This document shows, in pieces, positions 20,846 through 30,343 of a stretch of DNA of 64,000 nt. The notes under the pieces were generated by a model. That model made no database searches, had not been told where the DNA came from, and worked only from the letters and a program-made list of their open reading frames with translations. Both the position numbers and the translations under genes were made by a program. Positions within the stretch are counted from its first letter, which is position 1. Every line of letters starts with the position of its first letter. The DNA is from Synechococcus sp. KORDI-52 (GTDB lineage: Bacteria; Cyanobacteriota; Cyanobacteriia; PCC-6307; Cyanobiaceae). The stretch lies in the NCBI RefSeq assembly GCF_000737595.1, contig NZ_CP006271.1:2108001-2172000 (forward strand), written 5' to 3'.

Positions 20846-21322
20846 TCAACCTCCATCCACTTGGCAGCCAACAAGAGCACCGCCAACCGCACCAGCTGGA
20901 ATTGACCAAATCCAGTTGTCCTTTTTCGCAAGAACACCGCCCAGAGCACCCCCTAAAACACCGCCAGCCAAGCTTCCTTCCAAGCAAGAATTGTTGTCCT
21001 CTTGCACTGATTCACGCACATCAGCGCGCGCGCCTGTGGTCATTGTGGAGTGGGAATGGTGATCATGGGCGAGATTCCCTTGTTGGTGCTTGTGGCTTGT
21101 TTGCCCATGAAAATGCAGATTCTTGGGGCATGGGCGCTGGACTTTCTCCTCGCGACTGCTCACATACCCAGGCTTCTCACGGGTTCCGGGGTGATATTTC
21201 TCAACGTACTCATTCTGATAGCACGTTTTTGCCTGAGAATAATCCTTGTGCGCCAACACTGGCCCTTGCAACAAAGAAGTCAACAAGACTCCTGGCAGGA
21301 GTGCCACCACTGTTTTCTTCAT
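20846..21322 (-). CDS. Exported histidine-rich protein with glycine zipper
   Basis: 158 residues from ATG 21322. A signal peptide (MKKTVVALLPGVLLTSLLQG ... VLA) is followed by a domain with several cysteines. A histidine cluster (His 70, 72, 77, 79, 86, 88, 89 and 91) follows, then a C-terminal glycine-zipper hairpin (SLAGGVLGGALGGVL and IPAGAVGGALVGC). The zipper suggests membrane association, and the histidines could bind Ni, Zn or Cu. Base composition is lower in GC than the neighbours. No family recognised for the whole protein. Confidence 0.72.
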   Translation of the reverse strand: MKKTVVALLPGVLLTSLLQGPVLAHKDYSQAKTCYQNEYVEKYHPGTREKPGYVSSREEKVQRPCPKNLHFHGQTSHKHQQGNLAHDHHSHSTMTTGARADVRESVQEDNNSCLEGSLAGGVLGGALGGVLAKKDNWIWSIPAGAVGGALVGCQVDGG

Positions 21323-21685
21323 TGACCCGCAGCTCGGTTTCACGAGATTACTCTGCACCGAACGACTCGCTGAAATATGCATAACACCGCTTGAGATGCG
21401 ACAGGATGTGTCTGATCTTCAGCAAACGAGTACTCCATCCACCTGATCAACAGGCCGTAAGCTGATGAATTTGAGATCAAATTAGAAATATTTACTTGGA
21501 AGAAAGGAAGCGACGGATCATTTCACCGCATGCAGGCCTCAGGAATAGCCTGAAAAAAGCAATGGTGACTGCAAGGAAGGCGGACGGAATCTTTCTTCAA
21601 TGGACCCGACTTACAACATCTCTAAGACATCAAACACAACCTGGAGTCAGCAGGTCAGTGGCGAATGGAACGTCCCGAAAATCGC
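21323..21685. other. Intergenic stretch, promoter side of the His-rich gene
   Basis: About 360 bases, relatively AT rich, upstream of the minus-strand His-rich gene and downstream of the 73-residue minus-strand gene. It contains one weak 41-codon plus-strand reading frame, listed separately. No terminator hairpin, repeat or RNA gene is visible to me. Confidence 0.4.
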
Positions 21686-21725
21686 TTACCGAGACTCCTT
21701 CGCGGCCTTCAACACCGCCAAGTAG
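21600..21725 (+). CDS. Possible 41-residue peptide
   Basis: ATG 21600 opens a 41-codon frame beginning MDPTYNISKTSNTTWSQQVS and ending SFAAFNTAK. The composition (two Trp, two Tyr, balanced charge) is more protein-like than most chance frames, but there is no clear ribosome site and its end overlaps the tail of the opposite-strand gene. Low confidence; conservation in related genomes would decide. Confidence 0.25.
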   Translation: MDPTYNISKTSNTTWSQQVSGEWNVPKIAYRDSFAAFNTAK

Positions 21726-21907
21726 AGATCTTCATCAATCTCCCGGATGTCGTACTCCGTTGGCTTCATCCCGTGATGGTGCTCATGCACCACCATCCAA
21801 CAGCTGCGTTCCAGCTCACCGCCAGCCGTGGATGCCAGGGTTAATCCCTTCTCAACAAGGGAGTCCACCAGCTGCTGGTCGAGCATGGGCACGAAACGGT
21901 TCGGCAA
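21686..21907 (-). CDS. Small hypothetical protein
   Basis: 73 residues starting MPNRFVPMLDQQLVDSLVEK. The pattern is helix, a strand with ERSCWMVVHEHHHGMKP, and a C-terminal helix EDLYLAVLKAAKES. The His-rich HEHHHG could bind metal. No signal peptide. I do not recognise a family, but codon use and the absence of competing frames support a real gene. It is divergent from clpB with a gap of about 120 bases. Confidence 0.6.
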   Translation of the reverse strand: MPNRFVPMLDQQLVDSLVEKGLTLASTAGGELERSCWMVVHEHHHGMKPTEYDIREIDEDLYLAVLKAAKESR

Positions 21908-22030
21908 ACTCTAAAAAGACCACCCGGTTTGCCGCCCCCTGCCGTGAAGACCGATCCGAAGGCTTCGGTTGGCCGCTATCGGAGATGGAACAAGAGCCAT
22001 ACGGTGAACGCAGTTTGAAAGGCATCAGAG

Positions 22031-24619
22031 ATGCAACCCACGGCGGAACAGTTCACCGAACAAGCCTGGGCCGCCATCGTCGCCGCCCAGCAATTGGCGC
22101 AGAGCGCCAAACATCAGCAGCTTGAAACCGAGCATCTGCTGCTCGCGCTTCTGCAGCAGAACGGCCTGGCTGGTCGGATTCTCAGCAAGGCAGGTGTCGA
22201 CCTCGCCACGTTCCAGGCCTCGGTCGACACCTATCTCAAGCGTCAACCAAGCCTCGGTTCTCCACCGGAATCCGTCTTTCTGGGACGTTCCCTGAACAGC
22301 TGCCTGGATCGCGCCGAAACAGTCCGGGATGGATTCAGTGACAGCTATATCGCCATCGAACACCTGTTGCTGGCCTTGGCAGACGATGACCGCTGCGCGC
22401 GTCAACTGCTCAGCCAAGCAGGCGTTGACACCCCCAAACTCAAAGAAGCCATTACTGCTGTGCGAGGCAACCAGACGGTGACCGATCAGAACCCGGAAGG
22501 CACCTACGAATCACTCGAGAAGTACGGACGGGATCTGACGGCCGCTGCCCGAGACGGCAAGTTGGACCCAGTGATCGGCCGCGACGAGGAGATCCGACGC
22601 ACCATCCAGATCCTCAGCCGGCGCACCAAAAACAACCCCGTGCTGATCGGAGAACCAGGGGTCGGCAAGACCGCCATTGTGGAGGGGCTGGCCCAGCGGA
22701 TCGTCAACGGCGATGTGCCCCAGGCCCTGCAGAACCGTCAGCTCATCGCCCTCGACATGGGCGCCCTGATTGCCGGTGCGAAATACCGCGGCGAGTTCGA
22801 GGAACGGCTCAAAGCTGTGCTCAAGGAGGTCACCGCCTCCGAAGGCCAGATCGTTCTGTTCATCGATGAAATCCATACCGTGGTGGGTGCTGGAGCCACC
22901 GGTGGAGCCATGGATGCCAGCAATCTGCTCAAGCCGATGCTGGCCCGAGGGGAGCTGCGCTGCATTGGCGCCACCACCCTCGACGAGCACCGCCAGCACA
23001 TCGAAAAAGACCCTGCCCTGGAGCGACGCTTCCAACAGGTGCTGGTGGATCAACCCACCGTGCAAGACACGATTTCCATCCTGCGCGGTCTCAAGGAACG
23101 CTATGAGGTGCACCATGGCGTCCGCATTGCTGACAGTGCCTTGGTGGCTGCTGCTGTCTTGAGCAGCCGCTACATCGCCGACCGCTTTCTGCCCGACAAG
23201 GCGATCGATCTGGTGGATGAATCAGCAGCGCGCCTGAAGATGGAGATCACCTCCAAACCGGAGGAGATCGATGAAATCGATCGCAAAATTCTGCAGCTGG
23301 AGATGGAGAAACTCTCCCTCGGCCGTGAATCCGACAGTGCCAGCCAGGAACGGCTGCAACGGATCGAACGGGAACTGGCGGAGCTGGGCGAACAGCAAAG
23401 CTCCCTGAATGCCCAGTGGCAGCAGGAGAAAGGCGCGATTGATGAGCTCTCGTCGCTCAAGGAAGAGATTGAACGGGTGCAGCTGCAGGTGGAACAGGCG
23501 AAACGCAGCTACGACCTCAACAAAGCGGCGGAACTGGAATACGGAACCCTGGCTTCACTGCAGAAGCAGTTGCTCGAGCAGGAGGCCCAGATCGCCTCGG
23601 AGGAGCCTGGCGAGAAAGGCTTGCTGCGGGAGGAGGTGAGTGAAGACGACATCGCCGAGGTGATCGCCAAGTGGACCGGAATCCCTGTGGCGAGGCTGGT
23701 GCAGAGCGAGATGGAGAAGCTGCTGCAGCTGGAGGTTGACCTGCACCAGCGGGTGATAGGCCAGGACCAGGCCGTTACCGCCGTGGCGGATGCGATCCAA
23801 CGCTCCAGGGCAGGCCTGAGCGACCCGAACCGTCCCATCGCCAGCTTCCTTTTTCTCGGCCCCACCGGAGTTGGCAAGACGGAACTGTCCAAAGCGCTGG
23901 CCAACCGGCTGTTCGACAGCGATGACGCCATGGTGCGCATCGACATGTCGGAGTACATGGAGAAGCACACCGTCAGTCGTTTAATCGGCGCTCCTCCCGG
24001 CTACGTGGGGTATGAGGCCGGTGGCCAACTCACCGAAGCAGTGCGTCGTCGGCCCTACGCCGTGATCCTGTTCGACGAGGTGGAGAAAGCTCACCCCGAT
24101 GTCTTCAACGTGATGCTGCAGATCCTCGATGACGGCCGCGTCACCGATGGGCAAGGTCGAACCGTCGACTTCACCAACACGGTTCTGATCCTCACCAGCA
24201 ACATCGGCAGCCAGTCGATCCTGGAGCTGGCCGGCGATCCCGAGCAACATGGGGCCATGGAAGCGCGGGTGAATGAGGCCCTCCGCGCCCATTTCCGGCC
24301 GGAGTTTCTGAATCGCCTCGACGATCAGATCATCTTCCACAGCCTCAGGCGGGAGGAACTGCGCCAGATCGTCACCCTTCAGGTTGATCGTCTGCGTCAG
24401 CGGCTGGCTGACCGCAAGCTAGAGCTCAGCCTCAGTGAAGGGGCCGCCGACTGGCTCGCCCATGCCGGATATGACCCTGTTTACGGGGCACGACCGCTCA
24501 AACGGGCTGTTCAACGGGAACTGGAAACACCCATTGCCAAGGCGATCCTGGCGGGTCGTTACAGCGAGGGGCAGGCCATCAGCGTGGAGCTGGAGGCTGA
24601 CCACTTAGCTCTGCGCTGA
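22031..24619 (+). CDS. clpB: ATP-dependent chaperone ClpB
   Basis: Hexameric AAA+ disaggregase that works with DnaK. The 862 residues give the full architecture: N-terminal repeat domain, NBD1 with Walker [11 protein letters not shown] and Walker [12 protein letters not shown], the long coiled-coil middle domain (residues about 410-530, rich in Glu/Gln/Leu), and NBD2 with [10 protein letters not shown] and [14 protein letters not shown]. The presence of the M-domain and absence of a ClpP-binding IGF loop separate it from ClpC. ATG 22031 ([13 protein letters not shown]). Confidence 0.97.
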   Translation: MQPTAEQFTEQAWAAIVAAQQLAQSAKHQQLETEHLLLALLQQNGLAGRILSKAGVDLATFQASVDTYLKRQPSLGSPPESVFLGRSLNSCLDRAETVRDGFSDSYIAIEHLLLALADDDRCARQLLSQAGVDTPKLKEAITAVRGNQTVTDQNPEGTYESLEKYGRDLTAAARDGKLDPVIGRDEEIRRTIQILSRRTKNNPVLIGEPGVGKTAIVEGLAQRIVNGDVPQALQNRQLIALDMGALIAGAKYRGEFEERLKAVLKEVTASEGQIVLFIDEIHTVVGAGATGGAMDASNLLKPMLARGELRCIGATTLDEHRQHIEKDPALERRFQQVLVDQPTVQDTISILRGLKERYEVHHGVRIADSALVAAAVLSSRYIADRFLPDKAIDLVDESAARLKMEITSKPEEIDEIDRKILQLEMEKLSLGRESDSASQERLQRIERELAELGEQQSSLNAQWQQEKGAIDELSSLKEEIERVQLQVEQAKRSYDLNKAAELEYGTLASLQKQLLEQEAQIASEEPGEKGLLREEVSEDDIAEVIAKWTGIPVARLVQSEMEKLLQLEVDLHQRVIGQDQAVTAVADAIQRSRAGLSDPNRPIASFLFLGPTGVGKTELSKALANRLFDSDDAMVRIDMSEYMEKHTVSRLIGAPPGYVGYEAGGQLTEAVRRRPYAVILFDEVEKAHPDVFNVMLQILDDGRVTDGQGRTVDFTNTVLILTSNIGSQSILELAGDPEQHGAMEARVNEALRAHFRPEFLNRLDDQIIFHSLRREELRQIVTLQVDRLRQRLADRKLELSLSEGAADWLAHAGYDPVYGARPLKRAVQRELETPIAKAILAGRYSEGQAISVELEADHLALR

Positions 24620-25082
24620 GAACCACGGGGGAACCTCGGCATAAGTGGCTGCATTGCTGCTGTTCTCCCGCGCCTCCACGGCAAAGCAGCAGGTGCGCCC
24701 GCTATCGCGCTCCTTCAGCAGCTCGTTGGCCCAGGTCCAGATCAAGGCCGCAGTGGCCTCCATGCCCACGTTCTCCATCACGCGGAGATCAATGGCCTGG
24801 AGAGCGTGCAGACGCTGCCATTCCGCCAGCAGAGGATCGTCGGAATTCACCAAAAAAAGTGTGGTCAAACTGCTGCCTCAACCGTTGCTCGAAGGGTCGC
24901 AGGCTGGAGAAATCAACAACAAAACAGCAGGCATCCAGCTCGGTTGCAGCGAACCAGAGGTTGAAGCTGCGGCTGTAGCCGTGCACGAAGCGGCAATGGC
25001 CTTCGTGACGCCACTGCCGATGGCAGCAGGGGTATCCACTGAAGGCTTTGCTGCAGCTGTAAGGAGTCGGAGAAACGAGCAA
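24605..25082 (-). pseudogene. QueD/6-pyruvoyl-tetrahydropterin-synthase-like gene, frameshifted
   Basis: Two minus-strand frames together make one protein. The first (from TTG 25082) holds CCHRQWRHEGHCRFVHGYSR, the zinc-histidine region of the PTPS/QueD fold, up to RQQFDHT. The second carries LVNSDDPLLAEW and NVGMEATAALIWTWAN, the rest of the fold, to the stop at 24605. They join at a run of seven T on the minus strand (A at 24852-24858 on plus). Six T would give an uninterrupted FDHTFLVNSDDP, which fits the family. So this is one extra base: a true disruption, a phase-variable tract or a sequencing error. The role would be pterin or deazapurine metabolism. Confidence 0.8.
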
Positions 25083-25149
25083 GAGGGGAAAAATGCGGAG
25101 TGGAGCGCGCTGCGGGAAGATTCAGGCACTGCCCGATGTCCGAGGCCTG

Positions 25150-25818
25150 ATGCAGCCCCTCAGCCCCGCCTTCATTGATCAACTCCGTTTTAACGAAGCG
25201 GGGTTGATTCCAGCGGTGGCGCAGGACTGGCTGGACGGTGCCGTGCTGATGGTGGCGTGGATGAACCGAGAGGCGATCGAAGCGACCCTACGCAGCGGTG
25301 AGGTGCACTACTGGAGCCGCTCGCGCCAGGAGCTCTGGCACAAAGGAGCCACCAGCGGCCACATTCAGACAATGCGGGAGATCCGTTACGACTGTGATGC
25401 CGACGTGCTGCTGGTGACGGTGGAGCAGACTGGGGATGTGGCTTGTCACACCGGCGCCCGCAGCTGTTTCTACGAAAACAGCGATGGCCGAACCGAGGGT
25501 GGGGCAGCGGCTCTACCGCCGCCATCGGATGCCTGCTCCGAACTGTTCCAGGTGATCGAGGGGAGACGGGAGAAGCCGGAGGAAGGCAGCTACACCAATA
25601 AGCTCCTGGCAGGTGGAGACAACAGCATCCTCAAAAAAATCGGTGAGGAGAGTGCTGAATTCGTGATGGCCTGCAAGGACGACAACGCCGACGAAATCGC
25701 TGGCGAGGCGGCGGACATCGTCTTCCATCTGCAGGTAGCTTTGGCCCATCATGGCGTCAGCTGGCGTAAGGTTCAGGAGGTGCTGGCGGCACGACGGGGC
25801 GCCCCGCGACGGCACTAA
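25150..25818 (+). CDS. hisI: Bifunctional phosphoribosyl-AMP cyclohydrolase / phosphoribosyl-ATP pyrophosphatase
   Basis: Two consecutive steps of histidine synthesis in one 222-residue chain (HisIE). The N-terminal HisI domain has [25 protein letters not shown] and the zinc Cys/Asp pair in [10 protein letters not shown] and CHTGARSC. The C-terminal HisE domain has [10 protein letters not shown] and [16 protein letters not shown] 25150 (MQPLSPAF) is chosen; upstream in-frame starts would extend toward the divergent QueD-like gene. It converges with the next gene, overlapping by four bases. Confidence 0.95.
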   Translation: MQPLSPAFIDQLRFNEAGLIPAVAQDWLDGAVLMVAWMNREAIEATLRSGEVHYWSRSRQELWHKGATSGHIQTMREIRYDCDADVLLVTVEQTGDVACHTGARSCFYENSDGRTEGGAAALPPPSDACSELFQVIEGRREKPEEGSYTNKLLAGGDNSILKKIGEESAEFVMACKDDNADEIAGEAADIVFHLQVALAHHGVSWRKVQEVLAARRGAPRRH

Positions 25819-26471
25819 GGCTGGCAGGGGCTATCGCTGCTGATCACCACTGCATCGCCGAGCTCCACGGTGTCCAAAAGCACCCCCATGGTGAGCTGAC
25901 CGGCGTTGATGCAACCTCCAGTCACCGCCTTACCGATCCGGGTCTCGTCGTTGGTGCCGTGAATGGCGAAGCTGTACCAGCGGAACACACCGTCATAGGT
26001 GTTGAATCGAAACGGCTGATCGGTTGCTGGCACAGGAGCCAGGCTGATGTAGCCAACGCCGTATTCACCGGTTTCTCCATCACCTTTGAAGTCGATCGAG
26101 TTCATGTTGCTGAAGAGGGACTCGCGCAGCTCCTCCTCCGTCTTCCCTGATTGCTCCACCAGTGCGGGGTCCATCTCGAAGCGGTCGTTGCTCAAGATGG
26201 CGTTGACCTGAAATGTTCCGAGTGGCGTGACACCCTCTTGGAAAGTGGTGCCTTCACAGCCAATGCCATGGCGGCCATGGCCCACGGTGAAACGTAAAGG
26301 CCCCTCAGCACGATCCAGCACCCCCTCACTGGCACCGGGATCGCTGCCGTTCAGCTCAATGCGAATTGGCTCCCGCTGCTGGGGGGCTTTCACGGGGGCG
26401 CTGTTGTCGGAACGGCAACCCACCAGGCAGGCCAGCAAGCCGGCCATCGCCAAAGTGCGGATCAGATCCAT
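25815..26471 (-). CDS. L,D-transpeptidase (YkuD) lipoprotein
   Basis: 218 residues from ATG 26471. A lipoprotein-type signal ([19 protein letters not shown]) places it at the envelope. The catalytic segment [20 protein letters not shown] contains the HG and the Cys of the YkuD domain, so it may cross-link peptidoglycan or attach proteins to it. An unusually long spacing region with acidic residues precedes the catalytic block. Encoded just downstream of a matrixin-like protease on the same strand. Confidence 0.82.
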   Translation of the reverse strand: MDLIRTLAMAGLLACLVGCRSDNSAPVKAPQQREPIRIELNGSDPGASEGVLDRAEGPLRFTVGHGRHGIGCEGTTFQEGVTPLGTFQVNAILSNDRFEMDPALVEQSGKTEEELRESLFSNMNSIDFKGDGETGEYGVGYISLAPVPATDQPFRFNTYDGVFRWYSFAIHGTNDETRIGKAVTGGCINAGQLTMGVLLDTVELGDAVVISSDSPCQP

Positions 26472-26517
26472 GCATCGACAACAACTGCCGGCAGCATGGC
26501 GCGCCTGCATGGCGGCG

Positions 26518-27183
26518 TCACTCAGGCGAAGGCGATTCAACCGGCTCAATCGGCTGTCGAATCGTGGACCCGAAGCGGGTGGGCTGCTGCATCACCCACA
26601 AAAGCGTGAGGCGATCCCGCTCCGATGGCACCAACACCGGAGTTGTGCTTTGGCTCACCGCCAGGGCATCGGTGGGTTCAGAACTGTGGCCCCAGAGCCC
26701 GAAGGCGTGCCCCAGTTCGTGGAGGGCCGTGGCCTGGAGGGCTTCGGCGCGAAGCTCGGGTGACACCATGACCTTCACCTGGGGCTCGAGGCGATGGCGG
26801 CCCAGGCGCTGCACATCCACAACCTGAAGTTGGGTTCGTCCATTGCTGGCACGCCAAACCCCAGCAACCTGGCGGCGGGCCGGACGCTGCCGCTGGATCA
26901 GAACGTTGGCGCGCTCTGGACTGTCCACGCGGGTGAGTGGAACAAGAGCACCCCAGGTGGTGAGCGCCGAAGACACGGCCTTGATCCAGCGTTGGTCCCA
27001 ACGGTTGGCGGGTTTTGCCGTGGCGGGCTGGATCCAGACGCACCAGTGCTTCAGCACAGGCGGACCAAGGGAAGTGGTTGCAAGGGAGGAGGCGTAGCCC
27101 GGACGCTGGCCCGTCTGCTGGGGTTCCAGCGCAACCTGCAGCGTTTGGAGCTGCTGTTGCGGGGGGCAGAGGTCAGGTTGCAT
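26518..27183 (-). CDS. Matrixin-like zinc metalloprotease
   Basis: 221-residue protein with ATALHELGHAFGLWGHS, the H-E-x-x-H-x-x-G-x-x-x-H signature of metzincins, and a downstream region containing the conserved Met (LLWVMQQP). The preceding strand VKVMVSPE and an N-terminal half containing HWCVWIQP and RWDQRWIKAVSSALTTW match small bacterial matrixins. A signal peptide is not obvious. The start shares one base with the stop of the upstream DUF2214 gene. The target is unknown. Confidence 0.82.
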   Translation of the reverse strand: MQPDLCPPQQQLQTLQVALEPQQTGQRPGYASSLATTSLGPPVLKHWCVWIQPATAKPANRWDQRWIKAVSSALTTWGALVPLTRVDSPERANVLIQRQRPARRQVAGVWRASNGRTQLQVVDVQRLGRHRLEPQVKVMVSPELRAEALQATALHELGHAFGLWGHSSEPTDALAVSQSTTPVLVPSERDRLTLLWVMQQPTRFGSTIRQPIEPVESPSPE

Positions 27184-27710
27184 CAGGCGGCGGGAAGACC
27201 AACACCGCGGGCCATCAGGGTTGCCAGCAGAGGAATGCTTGCGAATCCAACCAACTCAATGTTGATGATCCAGGCCAGACGGGTTGCGAGCGCCTCGCTC
27301 ACTTTCGGCAGTTCACCCTTGCGCAGTGGAATGGCCCAGAGGATGTAGGTGATCGTGGGGTACAGCGACAAGCCGCCGACGGAAAGGTACAAACCGACCT
27401 TCCACCAGAACAGAGGGTTCTGGGTGTAGAACTCGGCGCCTTGGCCGAAATGGATCACCCGCAGGATGCCACTCACCAGCAGTGCCAGGGCTGCGATGCC
27501 ATAGACGATGTCGGTGATCACCATCGCCGTTGCTTCCTGGCGGTTGGGATCAGCTTTGATCAGCTTCCGCTCCAGCACCAAGGCGCCAAAGCAGAGCATG
27601 AAACTGAGGTAGTGAACGTAGGCAACGCCAGCGTTTTTGGCGATGTCGGTTGTCAGAGCGACGGCCAGGGGCATGGGCGCGGCGGCGGTGGGTTGGGCGA
27701 CCTTAGCCAC
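27183..27710 (-). CDS. DUF2214 family membrane protein
   Basis: 175 residues with about four transmembrane helices: AYVHYLSFMLCFGALVLE, DIVYGIAALALLVSGILRVI, WWKVGLYLSVGGLSLYPTI and WIINIELVGFASIPLLATL. The His in the first and second helices, and the overall spacing, match DUF2214, a family widespread in bacteria with no assigned function. Translationally coupled to the protease gene downstream, and divergent from the sigma factor across a 141-base gap that probably holds both promoters. Confidence 0.8.
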   Translation of the reverse strand: MAKVAQPTAAAPMPLAVALTTDIAKNAGVAYVHYLSFMLCFGALVLERKLIKADPNRQEATAMVITDIVYGIAALALLVSGILRVIHFGQGAEFYTQNPLFWWKVGLYLSVGGLSLYPTITYILWAIPLRKGELPKVSEALATRLAWIINIELVGFASIPLLATLMARGVGLPAA

Positions 27711-27851
27711 CCAATTGAATTAACAATGAAAGATTCACTTCACCAACAGGAAGAAAGAGTGAAATAGCGCACAAAGTATTAATTCGGGAGTCTTTATTAG
27801 GACCGCCAGAAAAAAACACTTTGGTTCTAGGTTCAATTCAGCCGTACCGTC

Positions 27852-28781
27852 ATGATGACGAGTTCTCTGAGTGCTTTTCTCGGTGAAATTGGTCGCCATC
27901 AGCTGCTCACTCCAGAGCAGGAACTCATGATGGGGAGAAAGGTTCAGGCGATGGTCGCCATCACCGAACGCTGCCATCTTGCGGGAGGGATTGGACCTGC
28001 TTGTGAGTACAGCGATGAAGAAAAAGGGGTGATTCGTCGTGGCGAACGCGCCAAGAATCAGATGATCACCTCAAACCTTCGCCTTGTTGTCAATCTGGCC
28101 AAGCGTTATCAGGGCAAGGGTCTGGATCTGCTCGATCTGATTCAGGAGGGAACCCTCGGCTTGACCCGTGCGGTTGAAAAATACGACCCCACCCGCGGCC
28201 ATCGTTTCTCCACCTATGCCTACTGGTGGATTCGGCAGGGTTTGAACCGGGCGCTGTCCACCCAAAGCCGCACCATTCGCATTCCCGTGAATGTGAACGA
28301 AAAGCTCACCAAGCTGCGGGCAGCCAAGGCTCGATTGATGCAGCGAAACGGCCTCAGCCCCACAGGAGAGCAATTGGCGGAGTTCATGGAGATCCCGATC
28401 GCTGAGGTGGAGGACCTTCTGGCCTGTGAGCTGCGCAGCGTCACCGTCAGCCTGCAAGGGGTTGTGAAATCGAAATCGGACCCCTCCGAGCTGGTGGATG
28501 TTCTCCCCAGCGAGGAGCTGCCCCCGATGGAACGGGCCGAAATCGCCGAACGGACAGCCTCGGTCTGGTCCCTGCTGGCGAAAGCCAATCTCACGCCGAA
28601 GGAGCACACCGTTGTGACCCTGCGCTTCGGGCTGGATGGAACCAACGAGTGGCGCACTCTGGCGGAAGTGGCACGCCACATGAACTGTTCAAGGGAATAT
28701 TGCCGACAGGTGGTGCAGCGGGCGTTGCGCAAACTTCGCAAGACCGGCATTCAGAACGGACTCGTTGAATCCACACTCTGA
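27852..28781 (+). CDS. RNA polymerase sigma-70 family factor (group 2/3 type)
   Basis: 309 residues: no acidic region 1.1, a short region 1.2 (LLTPEQELMMGRKVQAM), and a complete region 2 with NLRLVVNLAKRYQGKGLDLL, DLIQEGTLGLTRAVEKYDP and FSTYAYWWIRQGLNRAL. Region 3 follows, then region 4 with the helix-turn-helix TLAEVARHMNCSREYCRQVV. The strong region 2.3/2.4 match to the primary factor indicates a -10 element like SigA's, as in cyanobacterial alternative (nonessential) sigma factors. Target genes cannot be inferred. Confidence 0.92.
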   Translation: MMTSSLSAFLGEIGRHQLLTPEQELMMGRKVQAMVAITERCHLAGGIGPACEYSDEEKGVIRRGERAKNQMITSNLRLVVNLAKRYQGKGLDLLDLIQEGTLGLTRAVEKYDPTRGHRFSTYAYWWIRQGLNRALSTQSRTIRIPVNVNEKLTKLRAAKARLMQRNGLSPTGEQLAEFMEIPIAEVEDLLACELRSVTVSLQGVVKSKSDPSELVDVLPSEELPPMERAEIAERTASVWSLLAKANLTPKEHTVVTLRFGLDGTNEWRTLAEVARHMNCSREYCRQVVQRALRKLRKTGIQNGLVESTL

Positions 28782-28849
28782 GCACCGGCTTCCCCGACTG
28801 GCGTATCGCTGAAGAACTGGAGAGAGTGGACCCAACCGGCTCCCTCCGC

Positions 28850-29215
28850 ATGAGTGAACATGCTGCTCGAACCACCGTTGAAGCCGACGTGCTTGAACGG
28901 GAGGTGATCGACGAGAGCCTGCTGCGGCGCCTCTTGCAGCAGGCTGGCAGGGGTCTGGCGGCCCCTGCCTTGGAAGCCCTGGAGTTGATGCTTGACCCCG
29001 AGACTCCCTCAGCAGCACGGCTGACCATGCTTGCGGCCCTGAGTTACCTCTTGATGCCAGCAGACCTGATTCCTGACCTGCTGCCAGTGGCGGGTTTCAG
29101 TGATGATCTCGTTGCGCTTTCCGCGATGGTGGGACTTTGGAGCAATCACGTCACGCCGGCGATCCGGATGCGGGCTCGCCGCAAACTGGACCGTTGGTTC
29201 CCCCTGGCGCACTGA
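28850..29215 (+). CDS. DUF1232 (YkvA-like) protein
   Basis: 121 residues from ATG 28850. The DUF1232 core is AALSYLLMPADLIPDLLPVAGFSDDL, where the PxDLIPD motif marks the family; two short hydrophobic segments suggest membrane contact. Function of the family is unknown. It follows the sigma factor by about 70 bases on the same strand. Confidence 0.85.
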   Translation: MSEHAARTTVEADVLEREVIDESLLRRLLQQAGRGLAAPALEALELMLDPETPSAARLTMLAALSYLLMPADLIPDLLPVAGFSDDLVALSAMVGLWSNHVTPAIRMRARRKLDRWFPLAH

Positions 29216-29239
29216 ACCGCTGAACTGAATCGCTGATCA

Positions 29240-29560
29240 ATGTCTGGCTGGACCCCTGAATTTGAAGCGGATCTCACCCTGCTGTTGAAGGACTGGTTGA
29301 AACAGCAGGGGCGTACACAAGCCGACCTGCGGCGAAACCTCCGCGCCGTTTCAACCCGAATGCCGGCCCTTCTGGAGGTACTGGAACGCGAACACAAGCT
29401 GCATGGTCTGGCCGGACTGGCCGATCGACTCTGCTCAGTTGAAGCCGAATGGCATGGCCAGTCCTCTGAATCCAGAGCAAGTCTCGCTTCCGCAGACGAC
29501 GATCCCTTCGGTCAACTCGATCTGCTTTTGCAGGAAATTCGAGACGACTGCTCCGATTAG
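29240..29560 (+). CDS. Hypothetical acidic helical protein
   Basis: 106 residues beginning MSGWTPEFEADLTLLLKDWL. The N-terminal 70 residues are predicted as amphipathic helices with a basic face (RRNLRAVSTRMPALLEVLER), and the tail is acidic (DDDPFGQLDLLLQEIRDDCS). No motif recognised. It may belong with the DUF1232 gene 24 bases upstream. Confidence 0.6.
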   Translation: MSGWTPEFEADLTLLLKDWLKQQGRTQADLRRNLRAVSTRMPALLEVLEREHKLHGLAGLADRLCSVEAEWHGQSSESRASLASADDDPFGQLDLLLQEIRDDCSD

Positions 29561-29600
29561 GGGCGTTCACGGGCAAAGTGGTGGCTCAGACATCGGCCCG

Positions 29601-29846
29601 ATGACGCCAACACGACTCCTCAGCGCCTCTCTTCTGTTGACGATGATGGTGTGCGGATCCTCTGCGGCGTTGGCCCAAAGCGAAGTCTGGAAACGCAGCC
29701 GGGACAGCGCTGTTGGGAAAGACAGCACAATTGAGCCCACAAACTGCGTCACGGCAGAGGACGGATCAATCACGTGTGACACCAAAGTGGTCAACCCGGC
29801 CGGCAGCACCAAAGCTCGCCCTTACTACAACCCCTTCAACGACTGA
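29601..29846 (+). CDS. Small exported protein
   Basis: 81 residues from ATG 29601. Signal peptide MTPTRLLSASLLLTMMVCGS with cleavage likely after ALAQ. The short mature part contains one Cys pair (TNCVTAEDGSITCDTK) that could form a disulfide loop, and a Pro/Tyr-rich end (ARPYYNPFND). Unknown role; similar tiny secreted peptides occur in marine Synechococcus. Confidence 0.65.
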   Translation: MTPTRLLSASLLLTMMVCGSSAALAQSEVWKRSRDSAVGKDSTIEPTNCVTAEDGSITCDTKVVNPAGSTKARPYYNPFND

Positions 29847-29851
29847 GCCCC

Positions 29852-30343
29852 GTGAGCGGACCCTCCCGATCCAAGAGAACTTTTCTTGGTCTTGTCGATG
29901 CTGGTGAGCGGGAAGTCGCCCGATTGCTCACCCTGATCACCGCTGTTGTGATCAGTGCCGCGATCATCCAGCTGATGATTTCTCTGGGTTCCAAGCTGTT
30001 AACTGGATCCGCTGCGACCTGGTTGGGCGATGACTTGATCAAGATCCTCGGGGACCTCCTCACTGTTCTGATTGCCCTCGAGGTGCTCCAGAACATCACC
30101 AGCTACCTGCGGCGCCACGTTGTGCAGATCGAACTGGTTTTGGTGACAGCGCTCACCGCCGTGGCCCGAAAGGTGATCGTGTTGCCCTCAGGTGCCGAGA
30201 ACAAACCCCAACTTCTGGTGGGTCTGGGGATTGCGGTCGTGTCGCTTTCCGCTGCGTACTGGTTGGTCAAACGAGCCAACGCCACACCTTCAAGAGCACG
30301 TCTGGGGCGTGGCTCGGACACCAGACTGGATGTTCAGAGCTGA
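29852..30343 (+). CDS. PsiE-family membrane protein
   Basis: 163 residues from GTG 29852. Four transmembrane helices are visible (LLTLITAVVISAAIIQLMIS, LGDLLTVLIALEVLQNITSY, IELVLVTALTAVARKVIVLP and VGLGIAVVSLSAAYWLV), the pattern of the PsiE/DUF phosphate-starvation-inducible group. The family link to phosphate stress comes from E. coli naming and is not shown here. The gap after the exported-protein gene is five bases. Confidence 0.75.
   Translation: MSGPSRSKRTFLGLVDAGEREVARLLTLITAVVISAAIIQLMISLGSKLLTGSAATWLGDDLIKILGDLLTVLIALEVLQNITSYLRRHVVQIELVLVTALTAVARKVIVLPSGAENKPQLLVGLGIAVVSLSAAYWLVKRANATPSRARLGRGSDTRLDVQS

Noticed and set aside
20780-20905. 41-codon frame starting MGFSEEMLKNIASLYLQDKH
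   Set aside because: No ribosome site, and it runs into the opposite gene's 3' end; not enough support to call.
21496-22125. Plus-strand frame of 209 residues running into clpB
   Set aside because: Arg/Ser/Pro-rich with no motif; overlaps the opposite 73-residue gene and the clpB start.
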